This document shows, piece after piece, positions 30,540-38,389 of a stretch of 42,142 nt of DNA; positions within the stretch are counted from its first letter, which is position 1; the number at the start of each line of letters is the position of its first letter. Under the pieces are notes generated by a model. That model had not been told where the DNA came from. It did not search any database and worked only from the letters and a program-made list of their open reading frames with translations. The position numbers were made by a program, and so were the translations under genes. This stretch comes from Acidobacteriota bacterium. Its GTDB lineage: Bacteria; Acidobacteriota; Vicinamibacteria; Vicinamibacterales; UBA2999. The stretch is from NCBI GenBank assembly GCA_947465645.1, contig CANIBQ010000041.1, positions 1-42,142 on the forward strand, given 5' to 3'.

Positions 30540-32308
30540 AGGGAATCGGCGTGTCGTCCGGGCTGGCGGTCGGCCCCGCGCTCGTCGCCATCCAGCGCAC
30601 CCAGGTCATCCGTTTTCCGATTGCGCCCGACCGCGTGGCACGGGAGCTGTCGGCGCTCGAGCGCGCCCGTGTGCGCTCGCACGAGCAGATCTCCCAGATC
30701 CGCCGACGCATCGCCGAGCTGAAGGGCGCCGACCTCGCCGCCATCTTCGATGCGCAACTGCTGCTGCTCGACGACCCGATGGTGGTGGGACGCGCCGCCC
30801 GGATCGTGATGGATGAGCGGGTCAACGCGGAGTGGGCGGTGCAGCGCGCCGTCGACGAGCTCGCCGTGGTCTTCAACGACGTCGAGGACCCGTATCTGCG
30901 CGAGCGGAAGGGCGACCTGCACGACGTGGCGGGACGCCTTCGGATGAACATGCGTGGAGAAATGGGCGGGGTTCGCGACCTTCTCCATGATCTGGAAGAG
31001 CCCTGCGTGCTCGTCGCCGACGAGCTGACGCCATCGGTGGTGGCACAGCTCGACTGGACCCGCATCCGGGGCTTCGCCACCGATGCCGGCAGCCGCACCT
31101 ATCACACCGCCATCCTGGCGCGGTCGCTCGGGTTACCTGCCGTCGTGGGGCTGCACGACATTACCCAGCGGATTCCCTCCGGCGCCTCCCTCATCATCGA
31201 CGGCGATACCGGCGAGGTCACGATCGACCCGCCATCTGACGTCCGCCAGGAAGCGGAACATCGCGCCAGGCGGTCGAGGCTCGAGCCGCCGCCACCCCGC
31301 GCCAAGGAAGGCCCCACCGAGACCCGGGACGGCGTCCGTATCCACCTTCAGGCCAACATCGAGCGCTTGGAGGACGTCGCAGCCGCGCTGGCCTCGGGCG
31401 CCGAGGGCATCGGGTTGTACCGATCGGAGTTCCTGCTGGTCGGCGGACCACCCGACATGGCTGGCGAAGACGAGCAGTACGAGGTGTACACGCAGGTCGT
31501 CGAAGGGATGGCGCCGCGCACGGTGACCATTCGGACCTTCGATATCGACGAGCGGCAGTTGGCGCGTCCGCTGGTGGACGCGGCGCTCGATGCCCGCTGG
31601 TTTCCGGAGCACGAGCGCGTCGGCCACGCGGGGCTGCGGGGCATTCGTTTCGGCCTCGCGCAACCGGCCATCTTCAAGACGCAACTGCGCGCCCTGATGC
31701 GCGCGGCCGCGCACGGATCGCTGCGCATCCTCTTTCCGTTCGTGTCGTCGGTGCACGAGGTTCGCGCCGCCCGCGCGCTCATCGCCGAGGTGCGGGCCGA
31801 TCTCGAGGCGCGCGGCGTCGCGGCGGGCACGCCCGCCGTCGGCATCATGATCGAGGTGCCGTCGGCCGCCTTTACCGCGTCGCTGCTGGCGCGCGAGGTC
31901 GACTTCTTCACAATTGGCACCAACGATCTGATCCAATACACCCTGGCGGTCGACCGCACGGACGAACGTGTGTCGGATCGGTACGAGCCGCTCCATCCCG
32001 CCGTCCTCCGGCTGCTGCGCCAGGTGCGGCGCGGCGCGGTCCGCGAAGGCATCCCGGTGGCGGTGTGCGGCGAGATGGCGTCCGATCCGCTCCTGCTGCG
32101 GCTGCTGATCGGCTGCGGCCTGACGGAGTTCAGCATGACGCCCGGCGCGCTGCCGATGGCCCGCCGCGTGATTCAGGACACCAGCGCCGGCGAGATGGCG
32201 CGCATTGCGGCCCGCGTGCTGACGCTGGGCACGGTGGACGAAATCGAGGAATTCCTGTTGAAGTCGTTTGGCCCCACCGGGGCACGGAGAGAGGTACATA
32301 CTCGATGA
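30527..32308 (+). CDS. ptsI: Phosphoenolpyruvate--protein phosphotransferase (EI)
   Basis: EI starts the PTS by taking phosphate from phosphoenolpyruvate. The 593-residue protein has the N-terminal HPr-binding region, active-site H193 in GSRTYHTAILARSLGLPAVVG, and the PEP-binding barrel with EGIGLYRSEFLL, LRGIRFGL, GIMIEVPSA, TNDLIQYTLAVDR and catalytic C514 in VCGEMASD. The usual GGRTSHTAI is here GSRTYHTAI. A Pro/Arg-rich linker (about 245-265) replaces the common short connection. GTG 30527 has GGTGAGG shortly upstream inside HPr. The stop overlaps the cupin ATG. Confidence 0.96.
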   Translation: MERLKGIGVSSGLAVGPALVAIQRTQVIRFPIAPDRVARELSALERARVRSHEQISQIRRRIAELKGADLAAIFDAQLLLLDDPMVVGRAARIVMDERVNAEWAVQRAVDELAVVFNDVEDPYLRERKGDLHDVAGRLRMNMRGEMGGVRDLLHDLEEPCVLVADELTPSVVAQLDWTRIRGFATDAGSRTYHTAILARSLGLPAVVGLHDITQRIPSGASLIIDGDTGEVTIDPPSDVRQEAEHRARRSRLEPPPPRAKEGPTETRDGVRIHLQANIERLEDVAAALASGAEGIGLYRSEFLLVGGPPDMAGEDEQYEVYTQVVEGMAPRTVTIRTFDIDERQLARPLVDAALDARWFPEHERVGHAGLRGIRFGLAQPAIFKTQLRALMRAAAHGSLRILFPFVSSVHEVRAARALIAEVRADLEARGVAAGTPAVGIMIEVPSAAFTASLLAREVDFFTIGTNDLIQYTLAVDRTDERVSDRYEPLHPAVLRLLRQVRRGAVREGIPVAVCGEMASDPLLLRLLIGCGLTEFSMTPGALPMARRVIQDTSAGEMARIAARVLTLGTVDEIEEFLLKSFGPTGARREVHTR

Positions 32309-32664
32309 ATACCGCTGGAATCGCCCGTATCGAAAAGCCCTGGGGCTACGAGCTTCATTGGGCGAAGACCGATCGATATGTCGGCAAGATCCTGCACATC
32401 ACGGCAGGCCACGCCCTCAGCCTTCAGTACCACAACATGAAGGACGAGACGATCTTCCTCCACTCGGGGCGGATGCTGTTCGAGTTCGAGGAGAACGGCA
32501 CGCTGACGAAGTGGGAGATGAAGCCAGGGGACGTCTACCACGTCACGCCGAAGACGGTGCACCGCATGACGGCCCTCGAGGACTGCGACGTGCTGGAGGT
32601 CTCGACCCCCGAGCTCGACGATGTCGTCAGGCTCGAGGATCGCTACGGGAGGAAGGGCACGTAG
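32305..32664 (+). CDS. Cupin-domain protein, like the C-terminal domain of mannose-6-phosphate isomerases
   Basis: A 119-residue single cupin. It contains EKPWGYELHW, HALSLQYHNMKDETIFLHSGRMLFEFEE (cupin motif 1) and PGDVYHVTPKTVHRMTALEDCDVLEVSTPELDDVVRLEDRYGR (motif 2 and tail). These are the features of the cupin half of type II phosphomannose isomerases and of small stand-alone homologues. The metal ligands H, H, E and H are all present. Sugar-phosphate binding is plausible next to the PTS genes; substrate is not shown. ATG 32305 overlaps the ptsI stop (ATGA). It is the last gene of the cluster, and its TAG lies in a heptad array. Confidence 0.82.
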   Translation: MNTAGIARIEKPWGYELHWAKTDRYVGKILHITAGHALSLQYHNMKDETIFLHSGRMLFEFEENGTLTKWEMKPGDVYHVTPKTVHRMTALEDCDVLEVSTPELDDVVRLEDRYGRKGT

Positions 32665-32684
32665 TTGCCGGTTGTCAACTGCTA
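32661..32684. repeat. Short CCGGTTG heptad array between convergent cupin and ssb genes
   Basis: The units GTAGTTG (32661), CCGGTTG (32668) and TCAACTG (32675) are contiguous, and CTAG follows. The cupin TAG (32662-32664) lies in the first unit, and the ssb stop (complement of 32682-32684) follows the last. AGTTG and CAACT can pair as a small stem. Confidence 0.65.
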
Positions 32685-33134
32685 GAACGGGATATCGTCG
32701 TCGGTGATCGGCTCCATCGGCGGCTCGTCGCCACCGCCCGGATGAGATCCACCGCGATCGGCCCCGCGATCCATGCCGCCGCTACGGGCGCCGCCGCCTC
32801 CGCCCCCGCCGCCAAGCAGGGTAATGCGGTCGGCCTTTATCTCGGTGGTGTACTTCTTGTTGCCGTCCTTGTCGTCCCACTGGCGCGTCTGGAGCCGCCC
32901 CTCCACATAGATCTGCTTACCTTTGGTGAGGTACTCCTGCAGGCTCTCCGCCTGCTTGCCCCAGAGGACGATGCGGTGCCACTCGGTTTTTTCCTGCTTC
33001 TGTCCGCTCTTGTCGTTCCACACTTCGGTCGTGGCAAGGTTCAGAGTGGCCACGGCGGCGCCGCCGGGCGTATAGCGCAACTCCGCATCGCGCCCGAGGT
33101 TGCCGACCAGAATGACCTTGTTTACGCTGCCCAT
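32682..33134 (-). CDS. ssb: Single-stranded DNA-binding protein
   Basis: SSB coats single-stranded DNA and recruits partners through its acidic tip. The 150-residue protein has the OB fold ([52 protein letters not shown], about 1-108), a Gly/Arg/Asp-rich linker (about 109-140) and the DDDIPF C-terminal tip that binds RecJ, RecQ, Pol III chi and others. ATG 33134 has AAGGA about 9 bases upstream. A pair of ACTAGT sites lies 137-172 bases upstream. Confidence 0.96.
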   Translation of the reverse strand: MGSVNKVILVGNLGRDAELRYTPGGAAVATLNLATTEVWNDKSGQKQEKTEWHRIVLWGKQAESLQEYLTKGKQIYVEGRLQTRQWDDKDGNKKYTTEIKADRITLLGGGGGGGGARSGGMDRGADRGGSHPGGGDEPPMEPITDDDIPF

Positions 33135-33270
33135 CAGTTGAGTCCTTTCGACACCAGCTTCGTGGCGTGTCTCCTCCGAAATACTACCGGCCGCTCCACC
33201 CCACCGCGCGGGGCGCGGCGGGGACCCCGGCGTTGTCGCGGCCGGAAGACCGCGCTCGGAGGCTTGTTGT

Positions 33271-33306
33271 CACTAGTACTCAATCAGTCCGAACGCTCCA
33301 CTAGTG
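33271..33306. promoter_or_regulatory. Pair of CACTAGT sites upstream of ssb
   Basis: CACTAGT occurs at 33271-33277 and again at 33299-33305, start-to-start spacing 28 bases. The second copy is part of the perfect 8-bp palindrome CACTAGTG. The pair sits between ssb and the end of the tol-pal operon and could be an operator. No -35/-10 pair was confidently found. The rest of 33135-33331 is GC-rich with no other visible feature. Confidence 0.35.
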
Positions 33307-33331
33307 TACGGGCACGCCGTGACAGCCCAGG

Positions 33332-34204
33332 TCAACGCGGCTGCGTTCGACCGAGCCGATCGAGATTCTGCTTGGCCAGGCGGCCGGCGTCACTCTCGGG
33401 ATAGCTCTTGCTCACGGTCTCCCACGAGTTGCGCGCCGCCTCGACCTGGCCGAGGCGCTCCTCCGCAAGCCCGCGCTTGTAGTACGCGTCGGGCACGGCG
33501 TTGGCGCCGGGGTAATTCTGGATCACCAGATTGTATGCGGGTATCGCTTCGGCAAACTTGCCTTGCGCGAAGTAGGTCTCGCCGATATAGAACTGCGCGT
33601 CGTCGGAGTTCTCCGATTTTGGAAACGCGCGGAGGAACTGCTCGAAGCCGGTGACGGCAAGCGTCCATTGTCCGGCGGCGTAGTCGGCCTTGGAGGTCTC
33701 GAACATCCGCGTGGGCGAGAGGCCCGCGGTGGACGGCGCCGGCGTCAGAGGCGGTGCCTGCGTCGTCGGCACCGGCGGCGGCGCGTTTGGATCCAGGGGA
33801 TCGACGACCGGCGGCGGCGGCGCGAGCTGCAGCGCCTGGACAGTGGCGCGCAGCGCCTCGAGTTCCTCGCGCAGCGCGGCGATGCGCACGTTGGTGTCGT
33901 CGCTGCGCTCGCGGATGACGCGCACGTCGTTGCCCATGTTGTCGATGAGCAGCTTCTGATCCGCAAATCCCTTGCGCGTGGCGTCGCCGGCCTGGTCGAG
34001 GCGCGCGTTGAGCGCCTTGAGCGATTCGGCCAGCGCCTGGTTGAGCGCGGTAATCGTGATGGCCAACTGCTGCGCCTGCTCCTGCATCATGCGGAGGTCG
34101 GCCGTCATCTGCTGATGCTCGCGATTCTGCGCCATCGCCCGCGAGGGGGAGACCACCTGCGCCAGGAGGGCGATCACCCCAAATACCAATGCCTGCTTCA
34201 TCAT
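33332..34204 (-). CDS. cpoB: Tol-Pal system TPR protein CpoB (YbgF)
   Basis: CpoB coordinates peptidoglycan synthesis with Tol-Pal constriction in the periplasm. The 290-residue protein has a signal peptide (MMKQALVFGVIALLAQVV, cleavage near AMA-Q), a coiled-coil region (about 30-110), a Pro-rich linker (about 125-160) and tetratricopeptide repeats (about 165-285, e.g. YAAGQWTLAVTGFEQFLRAFPKSENSDDAQFYIGETYFAQGKFAEAI). It is last of the tol-pal operon, 25 bases after pal. ATG 34204 has a GGTGAG site. A small imperfect hairpin spans the stop. Confidence 0.93.
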   Translation of the reverse strand: MMKQALVFGVIALLAQVVSPSRAMAQNREHQQMTADLRMMQEQAQQLAITITALNQALAESLKALNARLDQAGDATRKGFADQKLLIDNMGNDVRVIRERSDDTNVRIAALREELEALRATVQALQLAPPPPVVDPLDPNAPPPVPTTQAPPLTPAPSTAGLSPTRMFETSKADYAAGQWTLAVTGFEQFLRAFPKSENSDDAQFYIGETYFAQGKFAEAIPAYNLVIQNYPGANAVPDAYYKRGLAEERLGQVEAARNSWETVSKSYPESDAGRLAKQNLDRLGRTQPR

Positions 34205-34229
34205 CGACTCACCATCTACTTCCTGCGCC

Positions 34230-34811
34230 CTACTTTGCGGTGATCACGAAATGCGCGCGGCGGTTCTTGGACCACGCAGCCTCATCATGACCCGGATCGA
34301 ACGGAAACTCCTTGCCGTAGCTCACCGTCCTCAGCCGATCCTGCGGGATGCCGAGCGAGACGAGGTAGGTCTTGACTGACACCGCGCGCCGCTCGCCGAG
34401 GGCAAGGTTGTACTCCCCGGTGCCGCGCTCGTCGCAGTGCCCTTCAATCGTCAGCACCCAGGTCGGATACTTTTTCAGGATCGCCGCGTTCGCCGACGCC
34501 ACCATACGACCCTCGTCATCGAGATCCGAGCTGTCGAGCGGAAAGTAGACGGCCCTGAAAGGGGAGTCGCGATTGAGGTCGTCGAGCGAACGATTGGCGA
34601 TCGAGTCTTCCGAAATCGGCTCCTGCGGCACCGGCAGCGCGTCTTCCACGCGCTGAGGCGGCGCCGGCGGCCGTGGCGGAGTCACGCCGGGCGGCGTCGC
34701 CGAGACCGGCGGAGGTGCGGGCTGCGTCGCCACCTGCTTCTTTGCGCATGCGGCGGCGACCAGGCTCAGCAACACGAAGACCACGACTGCACTCGTTCTT
34801 ACACTACGCAT
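34230..34811 (-). CDS. pal: Peptidoglycan-associated lipoprotein Pal
   Basis: Pal anchors the outer membrane to peptidoglycan and binds TolB. From ATG 34811 the protein is 193 residues: a lipoprotein signal with lipobox LVAAAC (C22), a Pro-rich linker (about 30-60), and the OmpA-like domain with [34 protein letters not shown] and [34 protein letters not shown] ribosome site precedes ATG 34811; a longer in-frame start at 34862 would place the lipobox too far in. The tolB stop is 38 bases upstream. Confidence 0.95.
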   Translation of the reverse strand: MRSVRTSAVVVFVLLSLVAAACAKKQVATQPAPPPVSATPPGVTPPRPPAPPQRVEDALPVPQEPISEDSIANRSLDDLNRDSPFRAVYFPLDSSDLDDEGRMVASANAAILKKYPTWVLTIEGHCDERGTGEYNLALGERRAVSVKTYLVSLGIPQDRLRTVSYGKEFPFDPGHDEAAWSKNRRAHFVITAK

Positions 34812-34849
34812 GTCACGCCTCTCGAACACACCCGTTGCCATGTTTGCAG

Positions 34850-36223
34850 TCAATTCGACCACGCTGGCGTGTAGTTATCGCCCTCTCGCGTGATCTGCTT
34901 CACTCCGCGGCCGTCGCGGCCGATGGTGAAAATATGCACCCGGCCAGCCCGCGTCGACGTGAACGCGAGGTGGCGGCCGTTCGGGGAATACGCAGGACTC
35001 TCGTTCGAGCCTTCGCCAAAGGTCACCTGCCGCACCTGGCCGCTCGCCAGGTCGTAGACCTTGACGTCGTAGCCGGGGCCCGAGCGCCCCGTATACGCAA
35101 TCTCGTTGAAGGGCGGAGGCGACCACGTGGGGCGATCGGCGTACGACTCCGATGTCGTCAGCCGTCGCAGGTTGAGCCCGTCCACGCCGACGACATAGAT
35201 CTGCGGCGTGCCGGCGCGGTCCGAGGTGAAGGCGATCTGCGTACCCGTCGGCGACCAGGTCGGTGTCGTATCGATCGCCGGATGATTGGTCAGGCGACGC
35301 ACACCAGACCCGTCGCGGTTCATGACGTACAGCTCGGGGTTGCCGTCGCGATTCGAGGTAAAGCAGATACGCGTGCCGTCGGGCGAATACATCGGCAGCC
35401 AGTTCTGACCGATGCCCTTGGTGGGTTCTTCCTGCAGTCCCTGGTAGATCAGCGCCACGAAGATGTCGGGGTAGCCGCGGCGGTACGACGTATACGCGAT
35501 GGCGCGCGCGTCGGGCGCCCACACCGGCGTGATGTTCAACTGCCGGTTGGTCGTGATGCGGCGCGGGCCCGCGCCGTCATAGTCGGTGATGTACACCTCC
35601 TTGACGTCGCGGTTTTCCACCGAACCGACCAGCTTCTCCCGGTTGCGGTTGGACGAGAAGGTCAGCTTCGTCCGCGCCACGCCGCGCAGCGCCCGCTGCT
35701 GCTGATGAATTTCGTCCGACATCGTATGTGCGTAGAGCCGCAGGTTGCTGTCGGTGCCGCTGTATTCCTTCGCGAACACCGATTCCCGCGTGCGGACGTT
35801 ATAGAGGCGTACCTGCACTCGAACCATGTTGCCGGTGCGCTGCACCGTGCCGAAGACCACGGCGTCCGCGCCGAGCTCGCGCCAGGCGGCAAACGGAATC
35901 TGATCCGCCGAACGCGCCTGCGCCACGGAAGCGTAGGTGTCGCGCGGGATCATGTAGAACTCGCGCTCGAAGCTCAGGTCGTCGAACAGCACCTGACCGA
36001 TCGTCCTGGCCTGCTCGGCCGCATCGGGCGTCAGCGCGATGAAATCAGGCACCGCATACCGCGGCGGCGTACCCGGATCGCCGCTGATGACGACCGCGAT
36101 CTCCGACGGCTGCTGTGACACCGGCGGGGCGGGCTGCTGCGGAGTCTGGGCGAGCCCGGCGGCCGCGACGGCGCCCAGGACGCACCCGCCGATTCCGAGC
36201 CAGGCACACAGTTTCTTCTTCAT
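34850..36223 (-). CDS. tolB: Tol-Pal beta-propeller TolB
   Basis: TolB is the periplasmic partner linking TolA and Pal. The 457-residue protein has a signal peptide ([26 protein letters not shown]), the N-terminal domain (about 40-180) and a six-bladed WD40-like propeller with repeated blade motifs such as [42 protein letters not shown] and [24 protein letters not shown] 36223 is chosen; an in-frame GTG at 36229 overlaps the upstream stop and is an alternative. Confidence 0.95.
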   Translation of the reverse strand: MKKKLCAWLGIGGCVLGAVAAAGLAQTPQQPAPPVSQQPSEIAVVISGDPGTPPRYAVPDFIALTPDAAEQARTIGQVLFDDLSFEREFYMIPRDTYASVAQARSADQIPFAAWRELGADAVVFGTVQRTGNMVRVQVRLYNVRTRESVFAKEYSGTDSNLRLYAHTMSDEIHQQQRALRGVARTKLTFSSNRNREKLVGSVENRDVKEVYITDYDGAGPRRITTNRQLNITPVWAPDARAIAYTSYRRGYPDIFVALIYQGLQEEPTKGIGQNWLPMYSPDGTRICFTSNRDGNPELYVMNRDGSGVRRLTNHPAIDTTPTWSPTGTQIAFTSDRAGTPQIYVVGVDGLNLRRLTTSESYADRPTWSPPPFNEIAYTGRSGPGYDVKVYDLASGQVRQVTFGEGSNESPAYSPNGRHLAFTSTRAGRVHIFTIGRDGRGVKQITREGDNYTPAWSN

Positions 36224-36225
36224 GG

Positions 36226-36957
36226 TCACCGTTGATATTGAAATGTCACGTGAACCGTCAGCGACGGATTGGAAAACTGCGGCGGCAGCTCCGGCAGGCG
36301 CGTGAGCAGCAGCGCGCGCTGCGCCGCGTAGTCGAGCGCCACGAATCCACTGGGCCGTTCCACCGCGACCCCCTCGATCGATCCCTTCCTGGTGATGGTG
36401 AACTTCATTCCGGTCGAGCCGGCCACGCCCTGGCTCTTCTCCCAGTTCTGTTGCACGAGCGTCACCATCTGCTCGATGTATTCAGGGCAACAGAAGTTGG
36501 CGACGTCGAGCTGCACCGCGGTGCCCCCGCCGCCGCCTGTCGTCAACCCGAAACCCGTCCCACGTGCGCCGGTCTCGGTGCGCGTGCTGCCCGGCCGCGC
36601 CTCTTCCTGCGGCCTGGGCGGCTGGGGGCGGCGTACCTCGCGTGACGGCAGCGTCATTTGCGGCCTGACCGGCGGGGGAGCCGCGATCGGCTTCACCGGC
36701 TCCACCGGCTTCGGCGTCTCGGGCACCGCCCGGCCGGCGATCGGCGTCATGCCTCCGGCGCGAGGACCCGGGGCGCCGCCTAGGCTGATCGTCATCACCG
36801 TCCTCGGCGGCTCGGTATCGTCCGCGCGCCAGCCGGCAGGACCGAGGATGAGGAACGCCGCGACACCGACATGCACGATCACCGATCCGGCGACCATCGA
36901 GTTGAATCGGTCGGGTTGATGGCTGCGCGCGACGATGACGTCGGTGACGTCGGTCAT
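36226..36957 (-). CDS. TonB/TolA-family energy transducer
   Basis: A 243-residue protein in the TolA slot of the operon. It has a short cytoplasmic N-terminus, one membrane helix (about 21-40, MVAGSVIVHVGVAAFLILGP), a Pro-rich spacer (about 65-130) and a Gly-rich hinge. A C-terminal TonB-like domain follows (TLVQQNWEKSQ, FTITRKGSIEGVAVERPSGFVALDYAAQRALLLTRLPELPPQF, ending VTFQYQR). A CC pair (ANFCCPEYIEQ) precedes it. It lacks the long Ala/Lys helix of E. coli TolA. The ATG overlaps the tolR stop, and its stop precedes tolB by 2 bases. It probably couples TolQR proton energy to TolB-Pal. Confidence 0.88.
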   Translation of the reverse strand: MTDVTDVIVARSHQPDRFNSMVAGSVIVHVGVAAFLILGPAGWRADDTEPPRTVMTISLGGAPGPRAGGMTPIAGRAVPETPKPVEPVKPIAAPPPVRPQMTLPSREVRRPQPPRPQEEARPGSTRTETGARGTGFGLTTGGGGGTAVQLDVANFCCPEYIEQMVTLVQQNWEKSQGVAGSTGMKFTITRKGSIEGVAVERPSGFVALDYAAQRALLLTRLPELPPQFSNPSLTVHVTFQYQR

Positions 36958-37415
36958 TGCTCGCCGGGCAGCTTCGACACGATGCCGACGTTCTGGACGC
37001 CGCCCTCCTTGAGCCGATCGAGCACGTCCATGAGCTCCTGCAAGTTCACCTGGCCGTCGCCGCGGAGATAGACCTGCTTGTCGCTGCTGGTCACCATGAG
37101 CTGCCGGATCCGCTCGGACAGCACGTCGATCCGAATCCCTTCCTCCTCGAGGAAGACACGCTGGTCGACCTTGTAGGAGGCAGGCACGTCGACGAACACG
37201 CGCTCGCTGGAGATTTCCGTCGCCCGGCTCGCGACCGGCAGGTTGATTTCGACACCGCGCTGCAGCATCGGCGCGGCCACCATGAAGATGATCAGCAGCA
37301 CCAGCATCACGTCGACCATCGGGACGACGTTGATCTCGGAGAGCGTGGGCGCGACGCGGCGTCCCCGTCGATGGCGGCCGCCGGCACTGGGCGCTGAAGC
37401 GATGACTTTCGGCAT
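36954..37415 (-). CDS. tolR: ExbD/TolR-type biopolymer transport protein
   Basis: TolR forms the proton-driven motor with TolQ. The 153-residue protein has a basic N-terminus, one helix with the essential Asp (D35 in VVPMVDVMLVLLIIFM), and a periplasmic domain (SSDKQVYLRGDGQVNLQELMDVLDRLKEGG). ATG 37415 begins nine bases after a 32-bp inverted repeat. A longer start at GTG 37451 would code MSSKNDSRP from the repeat itself and is rejected. There is no clear ribosome site before 37415. The stop overlaps the next gene (ATGA). Confidence 0.93.
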   Translation of the reverse strand: MPKVIASAPSAGGRHRRGRRVAPTLSEINVVPMVDVMLVLLIIFMVAAPMLQRGVEINLPVASRATEISSERVFVDVPASYKVDQRVFLEEEGIRIDVLSERIRQLMVTSSDKQVYLRGDGQVNLQELMDVLDRLKEGGVQNVGIVSKLPGEQ

Positions 37416-37423
37416 TGGAATAA

Positions 37424-37510
37424 GGGGTCGGGAGTCATTTTTCGAGGACACGGCGATTCCGACGACGCCTGTCGCCCCCGCCGTGTCCTCGAAAAATGAC
37501 TCCCGACCCC
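37424..37510. repeat. Perfect 32-bp inverted repeat filling the tolQ-tolR gap
   Basis: Positions 37424-37455 (starting GGGGTCGGGAGTCATTTTTC) are the exact reverse complement of 37479-37510, with a 23-base loop. The element starts one base after the tolQ stop and ends eight bases before the tolR ATG, so it is the whole intergenic space. As RNA it forms a very stable stem inside the tol-pal message. It looks like an inserted palindromic element, and its ends contain AAAAA/TTTTT tracts. Confidence 0.92.
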
Positions 37511-37511
37511 A

Positions 37512-38279
37512 TTACGTGAAATTGCGCTCGACGATGTTGAGAAACTCGAGCGCGAAGTCGTCCATGGTCGAGGAGAACACCTTCACGCGGTTCGTGAAGT
37601 GGTTATAGAAGTAGGTCGCGGGTATCGCCGCGAAGAGTCCGGTCGCCGTCGCGACCAACGCCTCGCTGATGCCTGGCGCGACGATCGCCAGGTTGGTCGA
37701 GCCGGTGGCGCCGATGCGGCCGAACGCGATCATGATGCCGATCACCGTCCCAAGCAGTCCGATGAATGGCGTCACGCTCGCGGTCGTCGCCAGAAACGTC
37801 AGGCGTTTCTCCAGCTTGTTGACCTCCGTCGAGCCCGCGCGGATGAGCGCCCGGTCCACCGCGTCGAGACTCTTCAACGTTGGACGTCCGGCAGGCGCCG
37901 GCGGATTGCCCGGCTGGGCCGTGGTCGCACCGCTGAGACGGAACTGCGCGTTCATCTCGGCATACCCTGCCTGAAACACGCCAACCAGCGGCGATTCAGG
38001 GAGGGTCGGACACATGGCCTGCACCTCCGAGAATTTGCTGCTCTTCCGGAAGACCTCGAGGAACTTGTCCGTGTGTTGCGCCGCTCGCCGGAACGACCAC
38101 GCCTTGTGAATGATGATCGCCCACGAGGCGACGGAGAAGATGAAGAGGATGGCGAGAATGGCTTGATTGAGCGGGCCGGTGTCTTGGATCAGCTGGATGA
38201 CGTCGCCACTCCCAGCCAGAGGGGCACTGCCGTCCTCCTGCACCTGCAGTGCGAGGACAAGGGAGCCAAGCGTGTACAA
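37512..38279 (-). CDS. tolQ: MotA/TolQ/ExbB proton channel TolQ
   Basis: TolQ is the multi-helix component of the Tol motor. The 255-residue protein has a first helix (about 38-56, QAILAILFIFSVASWAII), a cytoplasmic region, and two C-terminal helices including TASVTPFIGLLGTVIGIMIAFGRIG and VATATGLFAAIPATYFYNHF. Start is TTG 38279, supported by GGAGG six bases upstream; no ATG/GTG fits better. An ALQVQEDGS stretch precedes the first helix. It is the first gene of the tolQ-tolR-tolA-like-tolB-pal-cpoB operon. Confidence 0.94.
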   Translation of the reverse strand: MYTLGSLVLALQVQEDGSAPLAGSGDVIQLIQDTGPLNQAILAILFIFSVASWAIIIHKAWSFRRAAQHTDKFLEVFRKSSKFSEVQAMCPTLPESPLVGVFQAGYAEMNAQFRLSGATTAQPGNPPAPAGRPTLKSLDAVDRALIRAGSTEVNKLEKRLTFLATTASVTPFIGLLGTVIGIMIAFGRIGATGSTNLAIVAPGISEALVATATGLFAAIPATYFYNHFTNRVKVFSSTMDDFALEFLNIVERNFT

Positions 38280-38331
38280 CGAAGCCTCCGAAGCATCGGT
38301 AGCGCGCCGCTGGGACAGCGCAAGTTAAGCG

Positions 38332-38360
38332 AGCGTAGCATGCGACCTGAGTGCTGTCAA
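38332..38360 (-). promoter_or_regulatory. Sigma-70 promoter of the tol-pal operon
   Basis: On the minus strand a consensus TTGACA (38360-38355) and TACGCT (38337-38332) are separated by exactly 17 bases, about 50 bases before the tolQ TTG. It is the best -35 match in the window. A plus-strand TATGAT at 38364-38369, a candidate -10 for recN, lies next to its -35. Confidence 0.75.
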
Positions 38361-38389
38361 ACGTATGATACGATGGAAGTTCCGCCGAC

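Noticed and set aside
37416..37451. Longer tolR start at GTG 37451
   Set aside because: The extra residues (MSSKNDSRP) are coded by the inverted repeat, and the same peptide appears in the other arm, so it is repeat sequence, not TolR.
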